From Acidobacteriota bacterium (GTDB lineage: Bacteria; Acidobacteriota; Thermoanaerobaculia; Multivoradales; JAHEKO01): 10,126 bases of DNA. Positions 1 through 9,192 of the stretch are shown here, piece by piece. The DNA lies in contig JAHEKO010000057.1 in NCBI GenBank assembly GCA_024638355.1, forward strand, positions 1-10,126, read 5' to 3'. Positions within the stretch are counted from its first letter, which is position 1, and every line of letters begins with the position of its first letter. The notes under the pieces are model-generated. The model did not search any database and was not told where the DNA came from. It was given only the letters and a program-made list of their open reading frames with translations. Position numbers and translations under genes: made by a program.

Positions 1-1481
1 GCCTCAGCGCCGTAGGCCCTCATGTAGGGGAACCAGCCGCGACCCGGGATGGTCTGCACGTGGTTGGCTTCCCAACCCTCGGGCGGCCCGTCAGGGCCGA
101 GGAACACGTAGTAGGAACCGTCGGCATTCGTGCGCAGGCCGGACGTCTTGCTGCCGACCGTGGCCTTCCCGCCGACCGCTCCCCCGCGGTTATCGATGAT
201 CGTACGAGTGTCGGTGTCGTAGATCACCACCGACCAGAACAGCTTCGCGGGAACCGGGCCGTTGATGCGGATCAAGTAGTTCTCGCCGCCGTGCAGGCGC
301 TCGCCCGCCTCGTCCTCGAATTTGCCGATGTAGGCCTGGGCCTTCCCCGGCATGGGTACCGTCATGGCGGGAGACGTGACGATCGCTTCGTACATGTAGC
401 GAGCACGGGGATCGAAGGTGTCGTAGTACTTCATCCGCTGCGTGTACTTGATGCCGTCTCCCCATTCGCCGCCGAGGATCATGCGCCAGTTGTTCTGACG
501 CAGAACGCCCTCGAGCCGCTCGCTGTATACGAGGGTCTTGGCCATGAGCTCGCCCACCTTGGCGCCATCTTCGAGGATGCTCTTCTGCCGATCGGTGGGC
601 TCGAACGGCTTGTTCTTTTCGATGCCCAGTGTTTTCAGCCAGTACATGAACAGCCGATCGCGATCCTGGACCGTCTCCCGGTTGATGGCTTCATGTAACA
701 ACTCCCAATACGCGAGTCCGCGCGGCTGGTAGTTGGCGACGAACTTGTCCTCGCCGGGCATGATCTTGTTGGCCGGCTCTGAGCCGTAGTTGTAGACCAT
801 GAGCTGGCTACTGAGCTCTTTGACCTCGTCCGGCGTACCGAGCATCCGCGCAAGGAAGTACATCTGGTCCGTGTCGATATGGTGAACTAGCTGACCATCG
901 GCCACTTCCGGCACCATGTCCGGCGGCGTGTTCGGTCCGACGATCACGTGGGTACCGCCCTCGCCGGCGTTGGGACCGAAGATGCCTATGTCGGTGAAGC
1001 CCTGTTGCCAGAAATCCAGCAGCAGGCCGACCGCGAGACCCTTGGGTACCTCCACGATGACGGCTGCCCCGCGAGTGTTCCCGAAGCCCCAGAAGTAGTC
1101 CGTGGTCTCGTTGGCGGTGAGTACTCCACGACGCTCATTGAATGACTTTACATAGACGATCGTGTTGTAGTCGTAGTCTGGGTAGGAGTCCACGTAGCCT
1201 TGGTGCCAGCGCGTCAAGCCCACCAGCGGTATGCCCCAGAGGTAGAGCTGGGCGGCCCTCTGGTGGTCCATCAGGTCGTAGATTCTCTGCGCCTCGCCCA
1301 CCGCCGGAAAGCTGTGGTCGAGCTTGAACTCGCCGAAGAAGGTCTCCACCGTCCCCGTAACCGGCAACAGGCTTTGGAACTCTGCCTCACTCTGCCGTGC
1401 CCCCTGCGCCTGAACTGCTGGCGACGTGGCAACCAGCATCGCTATGGCGATCGTCGCTAGCAGCGTTGGTCTCGTCTTCAT
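1..1481 (-). CDS. Exported DUF1254/DUF1214 domain protein (3' end cut off by window)
   Basis: An open frame runs from ATG at 1481 to the window edge without a stop, giving 493 full codons. GGAGGGAGGTG lies just upstream as ribosome binding site. Residues 1-25 form a signal peptide ending near AVQA|QG, so the protein should be exported. The region around 70-200 has the DUF1254 look (LWGIPLVGLTRW, then YDYNTIVYVKSF). Residues about 375-490 match DUF1214, with NYLIRINGPVPAKLFWSVV, YDTDTRTIIDN, GSYYVFLGP and a closing GRGWFPYMRAYG. Family members usually end shortly after that motif, so probably only some 15-30 residues are missing. The biochemical role of the family is not established. It is the last visible gene of the sulfatase block, 86 bp after the sulfatase stop, so a shared transcript is likely. 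Family assignment is firm; function is open. Confidence 0.9.
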   Translation of the reverse strand, partial: MKTRPTLLATIAIAMLVATSPAVQAQGARQSEAEFQSLLPVTGTVETFFGEFKLDHSFPAVGEAQRIYDLMDHQRAAQLYLWGIPLVGLTRWHQGYVDSYPDYDYNTIVYVKSFNERRGVLTANETTDYFWGFGNTRGAAVIVEVPKGLAVGLLLDFWQQGFTDIGIFGPNAGEGGTHVIVGPNTPPDMVPEVADGQLVHHIDTDQMYFLARMLGTPDEVKELSSQLMVYNYGSEPANKIMPGEDKFVANYQPRGLAYWELLHEAINRETVQDRDRLFMYWLKTLGIEKNKPFEPTDRQKSILEDGAKVGELMAKTLVYSERLEGVLRQNNWRMILGGEWGDGIKYTQRMKYYDTFDPRARYMYEAIVTSPAMTVPMPGKAQAYIGKFEDEAGERLHGGENYLIRINGPVPAKLFWSVVIYDTDTRTIIDNRGGAVGGKATVGSKTSGLRTNADGSYYVFLGPDGPPEGWEANHVQTIPGRGWFPYMRAYGAE

Positions 1482-1544
1482 GTGTCCACCTCCCTCCGAT
1501 ATCCAATTTTCTATTCGGTTCTTCCCGCAGTGGCACGCCGTCAA

Positions 1545-1563
1545 TCGTGCCCCTGCGGCACGA
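1545..1563 (-). other. Short intergenic hairpin between sulfatase and DUF1254 genes
   Basis: TCGTGCC (1545-1551) and GGCACGA (1557-1563) are a perfect 7-bp inverted repeat around a 5-base loop, starting within the last bases before the sulfatase stop codon region. There is no T-run after it on the minus strand, so it is a poor intrinsic terminator. It could attenuate or process the transcript between the two genes, or be chance in GC-rich DNA. Confidence 0.3.
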
Positions 1564-1567
1564 ATAT

Positions 1568-3883
1568 TCAGTCGTCCCCCACCTTTACCGTGAGCTTGTC
1601 GAGGTGCTCGAACCGGAACGGCACGGCGTAGACGTCCTCGATGATCGGCGAGCCGGTGTCCTCGCCCACGTCGAAGGTCTCCTCGATCGAATAGGTCGCC
1701 GGGACCGTCTTGTCGAGGTGGGTGCTGCCGACGCTCTTGCCATTGATGAAGAGCTCGACGTCGCCCTCGAAGTTGCCGGTCTTGGTGAACTTCATCGAGA
1801 GCTCGGACTCTCCTGCCGGAACCTGCTCGGAAGAGGTGAGCATTGTGCGCTCGATTCCGAGGTAGTTGTAGACGTAGGTCAAGTGCCCGTTCTTGACGAA
1901 CAGAGCGTAGCCCGCGGTGCGCCCGCCGGCGGTTACCAGCATGCCGTCAGCACCGTGCGCTGGAGTGTTCACCTCCGCGATGAACTCGTGGGACTTGTTC
2001 TTGAGTGGTGGCGAAACGGACTCGTGCACGCGGATCGCGGCCGGTGGGTAGTAGACCAGCTCCTTGTCCTGCGGCGCGGCCCTGGCCTGCATGGCGGCGA
2101 GCCGCGGTCCGACGTTGCCGTCGAGCGGATAGACGTTGTACTTCTCGGCTTCGACTTCGAACATCGCCTGGAGCTCCGCGAGCTTCTCGGGATACTGGTC
2201 CGCGACGTTCGTGCTCTGCGAGAAGTCCTCTCTCAGGTTGAAGAGCTCCCAGACATCCGTGTCGAGACTGCCTTCGGCGTTGAGCACCCACGGCCGCTTC
2301 TGCTTGTGCAGGGTGACCGCGGTCCAGCCGTCGGCATAGATTCCCCGGTTGCCGAACAGCTCGTAGTACTGAACGGTGCGGCGATCGTCCGCGTCCGGAT
2401 CGTCGAAGCTGTAGTTCAAAGCGATGCCGTGGAATGGCATCTGCTCGTGTCCGTCGATGATCGCGGGCGCTTCGACGCCGGCGGCCTCGAGGATGGTCGG
2501 GGCGATATCGATGATGTGGCTGTACTGGGTGCGGATCTGGCCGTTGTGCTTCTTGTCGATGCCCGCGGGCCAGGAGATCACCAGCGGATCGGCATTGCCC
2601 CCGCGGTAGGACGATTGCTTGTAGTACTGGAAGGGCGTGTTGCCGGCCTGCGTCCATCCGGCCGTGACGTGCCAGACGCCGACGCGGTTGCCCCACTCGT
2701 TGATGTAGGGGCTGTTGACCTCGTACGGAATGTTCGGGACGCCGTTGAAGAAACCGTTCTCGTTGAACGTGCCGTGGAGGCCGCCCTCTCCGCTGCCGCC
2801 GTTATCGGAGGTGAAGAGGACCAACGTGTTGTCGAGCTCGCCGATGCGTTCGAGGTAGTCGAGGATGCGGCCAAACTCGTAATCGGAATAGGCGAGCTGG
2901 CCCGCGAAGGCCTCCATCTGGCGCGCATAGAGCGCCTTCTCGTCGTCGTTGAGCGTGTCCCAGGCCGGGACCAGGGGGTCGCGCGGGGATAGCTTCGTGC
3001 CCGGCGGGACGATCCCCATCTCGAGCTGGCGCGCGAGAATCATGTCGCGCGCCTCGTCATAGCCCATGTCGAACTTGCCGCGGAACTTCTCGATCCAGTT
3101 GCGCGGCGCCTGATGCGGCGCGTGCACCGCGCCGGTGGCCCAGAACATGACGAACGGCTTCTTCTGAGCCGAGGCCTTCAGCATCGAGATCCAGCGGATC
3201 GCGGTGTCCGCCATGTCTTTGTTTACGTGGTAGCCCGGCTGATCGTAGCTGGGCTGCACTGGGGTCTGGTCCATCCACATGATCGGGTTGAAGTTGTTCA
3301 TGTCGCCGGACATGAAGCCGTAGAAGTGTTCCCAGCCGTCGCCCCCGGGCCAGCGGTCGAAAGGACCGGCGAACGTCGACTCCCATTGCGGGGTGTGATC
3401 CCACTTACCCAGGAACATGGTCGACCACCCCGCCTTTTTGAGAATGTCGCCGAAGCCCTTGGCGGTCTCCGGCGGATGGGCGTTGTAGCCGGGGAAGCCC
3501 ATCGCCGTGAGCGAGTGGGAGCCCATGCCGATGCTGTGATGGTTACGGCCCGCCGCGATCGCGGCGCGCGAGGGCGAACAGAGAGCCGTGGTGTGGAAGT
3601 TGTTGTAGCGCAGGCCGTTGGCCGCGAGGCGCTCGATGCTCGGCATGGGCGTCAGACCGCCGAAGGCGCTCGAGTGACCGTAGCCCATGTCGTCGATCAG
3701 CCAGATGAGGACGTTCGGCGCCCCTTCCGGCGGCTTGACCGGTTCGGGCCAGTACTGCTCTGAGTCTTCCAGCGTTCGGCCGATCTTTCCCTTGAATTCC
3801 AACTGGGCGTGGGCCTGTGCTGTAACTAGCGCCACGACCAGGCTTGCACCGACGATCGAGGTGATTCGATGGCTGCGTGTCAT
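1568..3883 (-). CDS. Exported type I (formylglycine) arylsulfatase
   Basis: This 771-residue protein should hydrolyse an organic sulfate ester to alcohol plus sulfate outside the cytoplasm. It starts at ATG 3883 behind AAGGAGG and has a signal peptide ending about AQAHA|QL (residue 26). Active-site features of the family are visible: metal ligands D64-D65, the sulfatase signature CSPSRAAIAAG with Cys102 as the residue converted to formylglycine and Arg106, Lys160, His254, metal ligands D360-N361, and Lys422. The catalytic domain covers about 55-470. A beta-rich C-terminal domain (about 625-771) follows, as in larger arylsulfatases of the AtsA type. The motif after Lys160 reads GKWDHTP, where GKxH is usual. 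No formylglycine-generating enzyme is encoded here, so it must come from elsewhere. The gene sits in the middle of the minus-strand block, between the outer-membrane protein and DUF1254 genes. The substrate is unknown; an aryl or alkyl sulfate is likely. Confidence 0.95.
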   Translation of the reverse strand: MTRSHRITSIVGASLVVALVTAQAHAQLEFKGKIGRTLEDSEQYWPEPVKPPEGAPNVLIWLIDDMGYGHSSAFGGLTPMPSIERLAANGLRYNNFHTTALCSPSRAAIAAGRNHHSIGMGSHSLTAMGFPGYNAHPPETAKGFGDILKKAGWSTMFLGKWDHTPQWESTFAGPFDRWPGGDGWEHFYGFMSGDMNNFNPIMWMDQTPVQPSYDQPGYHVNKDMADTAIRWISMLKASAQKKPFVMFWATGAVHAPHQAPRNWIEKFRGKFDMGYDEARDMILARQLEMGIVPPGTKLSPRDPLVPAWDTLNDDEKALYARQMEAFAGQLAYSDYEFGRILDYLERIGELDNTLVLFTSDNGGSGEGGLHGTFNENGFFNGVPNIPYEVNSPYINEWGNRVGVWHVTAGWTQAGNTPFQYYKQSSYRGGNADPLVISWPAGIDKKHNGQIRTQYSHIIDIAPTILEAAGVEAPAIIDGHEQMPFHGIALNYSFDDPDADDRRTVQYYELFGNRGIYADGWTAVTLHKQKRPWVLNAEGSLDTDVWELFNLREDFSQSTNVADQYPEKLAELQAMFEVEAEKYNVYPLDGNVGPRLAAMQARAAPQDKELVYYPPAAIRVHESVSPPLKNKSHEFIAEVNTPAHGADGMLVTAGGRTAGYALFVKNGHLTYVYNYLGIERTMLTSSEQVPAGESELSMKFTKTGNFEGDVELFINGKSVGSTHLDKTVPATYSIEETFDVGEDTGSPIIEDVYAVPFRFEHLDKLTVKVGDD

Positions 3884-3945
3884 TGTCCGTTCCTCCTTGC
3901 CATTCCTGATTCCCCCAGAAGGGGTCTCCAGCTATCGATCCGTGC

Positions 3946-4815
3946 TCACCCCACCGGAATCGAGTAGGTGACGTTGACCCGAATCGAGTCCTTCACCGCC
4001 GTGCCGCTCCAGTTGCTCTTGTAAAGGCTGGTCTTGTACTCGCCGTAGATGTTCCAGCTCGAGGTCTCCCCCACGAGCACCTTGCCGACGCGGCAGGCGA
4101 TCGGCACGTATAGCTCGCTCCGATCCCAGTTCCAGCTGATGATCATGTCGCCGTTGCCGATGTACCAGCCGCCGCCCAGGCGATAGTTGAGGAACGGGGC
4201 GATGCCCAGCGGATTGGCGTCGCTGGTCCCCGCCGGCAGCTGCTGCGGATCGACCGCGCGCCAGACCTGGGTGAGGAGCGCGCCGTAGAACCACTTGCCC
4301 TTGCCGTTGACCAGCGCCATCGCGAAGCCGTAGCCCCACTCGTCGCGGGCCACGTTCTTGTCGCCGGGCGCGGTGACTAGAGGTCCGAGGCCGAAGCGGC
4401 CCGAGCCCCAGTCCCAGCTCTTGGGGATGATCAGCCCGAAGAGCTCGGTATTGCCGAGGCCGGACTGGCCCTGCGCGTTCTCGTAGTGACGGATCGTCAG
4501 CCGCGGCAAGATCGTGAACTTCTCGAATGCGAACGGCGCCACGATCCGCGCCTGGAGGAAATCGTCGTTGCCGGGCGGCCGCATCTGGCCGTTGTCGAGA
4601 ATGTCGTCGTTGTAGGTCATTCCCTGCCAGGCGAACTGGAACGACCACTGGGTGGCGGTCGAGTCGAGCGCCTTCTCCTCGCGGCTCGCCTGGTCCTCGG
4701 CCGACTCCTCTGCCGGCTCCTCTTCCTGGGCCAGGACGGGAATCGCCGTGAGAGGCACTATCAGCAGCAGGGTGAGCAGAGCTGTGAGCGTTGTCTGCGA
4801 CTTCTGTCTTCTCAT
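3946..4815 (-). CDS. Predicted outer-membrane beta-barrel protein (family often mislabelled neuromedin U)
   Basis: I chose ATG 4815 because it puts a clean signal peptide first (MRRQKSQ, a hydrophobic core, cleavage near VLA|QEE at residue 29). The upstream in-frame ATG at 4848 has no ribosome binding site. The mature part opens with an acidic stretch (residues 31-48). It then shows alternating polar/aromatic strands typical of a barrel: GLGNTELFGLI, WGSGRFGLGPLV, GKWFYGALLTQVW, APFLNYRLGGGWYIG, and a final YGEYKTSLYK...DSIRVNVTYSIPVG. These segments resemble the bacterial outer-membrane proteins often annotated as transporter or 'neuromedin U'. Length is 289 residues, normal for that group. 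The last residue is Gly, not the common Phe. It lies 62 bp upstream of the sulfatase and 64 bp after DUF4136. It may let a hydrophobic sulfate ester or its product cross the outer membrane; that role is inference from position. Confidence 0.75.
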   Translation of the reverse strand: MRRQKSQTTLTALLTLLLIVPLTAIPVLAQEEEPAEESAEDQASREEKALDSTATQWSFQFAWQGMTYNDDILDNGQMRPPGNDDFLQARIVAPFAFEKFTILPRLTIRHYENAQGQSGLGNTELFGLIIPKSWDWGSGRFGLGPLVTAPGDKNVARDEWGYGFAMALVNGKGKWFYGALLTQVWRAVDPQQLPAGTSDANPLGIAPFLNYRLGGGWYIGNGDMIISWNWDRSELYVPIACRVGKVLVGETSSWNIYGEYKTSLYKSNWSGTAVKDSIRVNVTYSIPVG

Positions 4816-4879
4816 TCCTATCGGTCTCCCATCGAGATCTTTTTCCATGGTCTGAAAGCTGGCTCGCTCTGCAAGCGGC

Positions 4880-5452
4880 TCACCTGCTCTTCTTGTATTT
4901 CTTGTCGAACTCCTTGACCATCTTCTTGATCGCCTTGTAGATCTGCTTCTCTTCCTTGTCGGGATTCGGCGAAACCACCGCGCTCGCCGAGCCGCGGAAG
5001 ACCATCTCCTTGGACTTTGCATCCCAGAGATCGATGATCAGGGTGCCGCGCTCGTAGGTGTTGGCCGTCGTCGTGGAGGTCGACATGCCGCGGCCGCCCC
5101 AATAGGGGTCGTAGTCCCAGCCACCGCCGTAGCCGGCGCCGAAGCTGGAGGTGTGGTAGGTCACCTCTTCCCTGGAGGAGGTGTGGTAGGTGACGTAGAT
5201 GTCCGGCTGCTCGGCGTCCTCCACCAGCCCGGCCTCGGCGAGGTGGTGTTCGATCGCGTTCTTGATCCGCGAATGGGTCAGCGGGGACTCGCCGCGGATC
5301 GAGGTCTCCGGAGTCTCCGCCCAGGCGAAGGAGCGGAGGCTGTCGAAGTCGACCGACTTGTCGTAGTCGACGTGGACGGTCTGCGCCGCCGCCGGGAGCG
5401 CAACCAGGCTGAGAAGGAGGATCGTCAAGAGCACTTGGGGTGATTTATCCAT
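4880..5452 (-). CDS. Exported DUF4136 family protein
   Basis: The 190-residue protein starts at ATG 5452 behind AAAGGA. Residues 1-23 are a signal peptide ending at LPAAA|QT. There is no lipobox cysteine, unlike many DUF4136 proteins, which are lipoproteins. The family pattern is clear: VDYDKSVDFDSLRSFAW near the start, HSRIKNAIEHHLAEAGL, DIYVTYHTS, then GTLIIDLWDAKSKEMVFRGSAS and a helical, lysine-rich end that pairs with 'EKQIYKAIKKMVKEF'. A Gly/Tyr/Trp-rich loop (about 104-122) separates the two halves, and VTYHTSS occurs twice just before it. The molecular function of DUF4136 is unknown; it is a periplasmic or envelope protein. It follows the ABM-like gene by 25 bp, so the two are surely cotranscribed. 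Confidence 0.88.
   Translation of the reverse strand: MDKSPQVLLTILLLSLVALPAAAQTVHVDYDKSVDFDSLRSFAWAETPETSIRGESPLTHSRIKNAIEHHLAEAGLVEDAEQPDIYVTYHTSSREEVTYHTSSFGAGYGGGWDYDPYWGGRGMSTSTTTANTYERGTLIIDLWDAKSKEMVFRGSASAVVSPNPDKEEKQIYKAIKKMVKEFDKKYKKSR
5147..5194 (-). repeat. In-frame direct repeat inside the DUF4136 gene
   Basis: An 18-base stretch at 5147-5164 recurs at 5177-5194 with one mismatch, exactly 30 bp (10 codons) apart. It makes the protein read VTYHTSS twice. This looks like a small in-frame duplication in a loop. Confidence 0.7.
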
Positions 5453-5477
5453 GGTTCCGTTTCCTTTCAGGTTCTCT

Positions 5478-5837
5478 TCAGTTCTCTGGCTCCGAAGAGT
5501 CGGGGCCGCCCGAGCCTTCTCTGCCGGAGGTACCCAGGTCGGGGCCCTCTCGTCGGCAGAGCCAGGCCAGAGTCTCGACCGTACCGAGCAGCTTGACCGC
5601 CCCGACCAGCGCCCGAAAGCGGGGCCGCTCTGTCGCCAGGTCGGCGTGGGCCTGGTCGACCCACCATTCGGTCCAGACAAGCTGGTCGACATGTGTGGCG
5701 TCCTCGAGCACCCGGCAGCCGAGGCAGCCGGACTCGGAGAGCACCCGCTGGCGAAACTCCTCGAGCGCAATGAGGAGCTCGCGGCGGCTCGCCGGACTCG
5801 TCTTCACAACAAGCATGAGGCCCCGTGCGTCCTCCAC
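5478..5837 (-). CDS. Small ABM-fold (antibiotic biosynthesis monooxygenase-like) protein
   Basis: I place the start at GTG 5837. GAGGCGGG at 5842-5849 is well spaced in front of it, and the sigma-54 promoter at 5874-5889 would start the transcript near 5863, which rules out the longer frame beginning at 5948. ATG 5816 is a possible alternative. The 119-residue product opens with LMLVVKTSPASRRELLIALEEFRQRVLSESGCLGCRVLED, followed by LVWTEWWVDQAHADLA. This is the beta-alpha-beta pattern of the dimeric alpha/beta-barrel ABM superfamily (YgiN-like quinol monooxygenases, haem-degrading enzymes and non-catalytic relatives). The last 25 residues are an acidic, Gly/Ser-rich tail absent from typical members. 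No signal peptide is seen, so it should be cytoplasmic, the only such product in this block. Fold assignment is fair; catalytic activity is unproven. It heads the five-gene block. Confidence 0.72.
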   Translation of the reverse strand: MEDARGLMLVVKTSPASRRELLIALEEFRQRVLSESGCLGCRVLEDATHVDQLVWTEWWVDQAHADLATERPRFRALVGAVKLLGTVETLAWLCRREGPDLGTSGREGSGGPDSSEPEN

Positions 5838-5864
5838 TCGACCCGCCTCGAAGTTGGGCACGCT

Positions 5865-5896
5865 AACCGGTAGTGCAGGGCGAGTGCCAACCGGTA
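5865..5896. repeat. AACCGGTA direct repeat flanking the sigma-54 promoter
   Basis: AACCGGTA is found at 5865-5872 and again at 5889-5896, 24 bp apart, on either side of the -24/-12 element. The core ACCGGT is self-complementary. It could be a second regulator's site or chance. Confidence 0.35.
5874..5889 (-). promoter_or_regulatory. Sigma-54 promoter of the sulfatase block
   Basis: On the minus strand the sequence is TGGCACTCGCCCTGCA. This is a full -24 TGGCAC, exact GG-N10-GC spacing and a -12 CTGCA (consensus TTGCA). The predicted transcript start is about 5863, some 26 bases before the GTG of the ABM-like gene. A dyad resembling an activator site is centred at 6011, about 123 bp upstream of the GG. 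Confidence 0.82.
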
Positions 5897-5998
5897 TATG
5901 GAGTCCGAGCCGCCGCGCAAGGTACTGAAAGGACGACAGATACTGCACTGCGGCGGCCTTCTTCTACGACCCTCCGCCCTCACTGCTACCGACTCGGT

Positions 5999-6023
5999 AC
6001 GAGATTTCGTGACGGCATCTCGT
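5999..6023. promoter_or_regulatory. 25-bp dyad, probable upstream activator site (copy B)
   Basis: The left arm ACGAGATTTCGT (5999-6010), centre G (6011) and right arm ACGGCATCTCGT (6012-6023) form an imperfect palindrome, 10 of 12 positions paired. It matches the dyad at 10016-10040 at 21 of 25 positions. It sits at the distance upstream of the 5874-5889 promoter that is usual for sigma-54 enhancer sites. It also lies about 145 bp before the start of the activator gene itself, so it could serve autoregulation too. Confidence 0.75.
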
Positions 6024-6167
6024 ATCCGCCGAGTCTCGCCGGCGAACGATGGGACGGTCGCTCAGGCTCGGTACCGGCGGCTATCGGCTACCGCAGACCA
6101 GCACTGTTCCGTGAAATACTCCGTATTCAGCGATGCATCCTGGAAGAGGGACAGGGAGGGGGCTTTC

Positions 6168-8342
<2,175 letters not shown>

Positions 8343-8463
8343 GCCGAGCGTCAGATAACCGCCTCTCTCACGGGCCGCTCCGCAAGAGGACGGCGCCGTC
8401 GGCTCGCGTTGGGGCGCCGCGAGATACGCCGGGGTTTCGCCACGGCATTTCATGCCGTTGCGC
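8343..8463. other. Gap between convergent genes
   Basis: These 121 bases separate the stop of the activator gene from the stop of the DUF3313 gene. They contain the perfect palindrome GACGGCGCCGTC (8389-8400) and the hairpin at 8438-8462. I see no gene here. Confidence 0.6.
8438..8462. terminator. Strong hairpin between convergent genes, possible bidirectional terminator
   Basis: ACGGCAT (8442-8448), loop TTC, ATGCCGT (8452-8458) is a perfect 7-bp stem. One mismatch and CGC/GCG (8438-8440 with 8460-8462) extend it to 10 pairs. It begins 2 bases beyond the DUF3313 stop codon. Its position between two converging genes suggests a terminator, but neither strand has a clear T-run after it. The ten bases ACGGCATTTC are the same as in the right arm of the dyad at 10016-10040. 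Confidence 0.5.
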
Positions 8464-9180
8464 CTAGTCTCGTTCCTTTCCGTGGACCTCGTCGAGCCGT
8501 TTCTTGAGCAGACCCGCCCACTCGCCGAGGATCTCTTCCGCCGCCGCTCGATTCGACACCGCGTTGGTCCACTGCATGAAGCCGCTACGGTTGCCCGCCG
8601 TTTTACGGTCGAGCACCCGGGCCAGAATCTCGCCGCTTACCGAGTCGAAGAGCTCGAGATAGAGCGTCGCTTCGCCGGCCGACGCCGCGTAGCTATAGGT
8701 GCGGCTCGCGGTCTTCAGATCAGGCGCCGTGACGTCGAGATCGATGATTCCCGGCCGCAACAGCAACACGTCGGTGTCCGCGCTCTCGACTACCGGGTAG
8801 CCGCCTTCGGTGTCCAACGCCTTGACGAACACTTCCCGGAACAGCTCGGCCATATCCCGCTTCATGCGCTCGACATCACGGTTGGTCACGCGCTGGACGC
8901 TGCCGCTATTGTGCATGAGCACCCAGTTCTTCTTGAACGCCACATAGGTGTCGAGGATCAGAATCCTGTCGTAGGTGCTGAAGTCGGCTCCGGGCTTGAC
9001 CCAGGCCGCGGCTACCTTTCTGTCGGGTAGCAGCTCGAGGCCGTCGTGTGTGACCTCGGGCAGTTCGTGCACCTTCTTCTTCTTGGCCAGGGCCGGGCCG
9101 GTGGTCAGGGCCGAGGCGATGATCACGGCCGCCAGGGCGGCACATGTGCCGAGACCTTGGCTTCTATTGCGAATCCTCAC
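8464..9180 (-). CDS. Exported DUF3313 family protein
   Basis: The start is set at GTG 9180 because GGGAG lies 8 bases upstream; the in-frame GTG at 9189 would overlap that site. The 238-residue product has a signal peptide ending near GPALA|KKKK (residue 32) and a basic KKKK stretch right after it. The body fits DUF3313: WVKPGADFSTYDRILILDTYVAF, RDMAELFREVFVKAL, YPVVESADTDVLLLRPGIIDLDVTAP, then GEATLYLELFDSVSGEILARVLDRK and the closing helix WAGLLKKRLDEV. DUF3313 proteins are envelope proteins or lipoproteins of unknown function; there is no lipobox here. It follows the upstream gene by only 12 bp, so both belong to one operon served by the sigma-54 promoter at 9926-9941. Confidence 0.8.
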   Translation of the reverse strand: MRIRNRSQGLGTCAALAAVIIASALTTGPALAKKKKVHELPEVTHDGLELLPDRKVAAAWVKPGADFSTYDRILILDTYVAFKKNWVLMHNSGSVQRVTNRDVERMKRDMAELFREVFVKALDTEGGYPVVESADTDVLLLRPGIIDLDVTAPDLKTASRTYSYAASAGEATLYLELFDSVSGEILARVLDRKTAGNRSGFMQWTNAVSNRAAAEEILGEWAGLLKKRLDEVHGKERD

Positions 9181-9192
9181 TTCGGCCACTCC

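Noticed and set aside
1531..1546. TGGCACG between the sulfatase and DUF1254 genes
   Set aside because: No GC at the required distance, and it points toward the plus strand, where no gene starts.
2652..2668. TGGCACG on the minus strand inside the sulfatase gene
   Set aside because: The GC falls one base short of the required spacing and the site is deep in coding sequence with no gene start downstream.
1397..2992. 531-codon open frame on the plus strand
   Set aside because: It lies antisense to the sulfatase, whose motifs are intact. The translation is rich in V/L/R/D/E without recognisable domains, as expected from a GC-rich antisense frame.
5838..5948. Longer N-terminus of the ABM-like protein from GTG 5948
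   Set aside because: It would place the start codon upstream of the sigma-54 promoter at 5874-5889; the frame from GTG 5837 has a good ribosome binding site.
6064..6079. Possible sigma-54 promoter for the activator gene (AGGCTC with GG-N10-GC spacing)
   Set aside because: Spacing fits, but only 4 of 6 bases match at -24 and 2 of 4 at -12. Autoregulation is possible but not supported by this alone.
5898..6167. N-terminal 90-residue extension of the activator from ATG 5898
   Set aside because: There is no ribosome binding site, the sequence has no domain character, and it would cover the dyad. GTG 6168 has a strong site.
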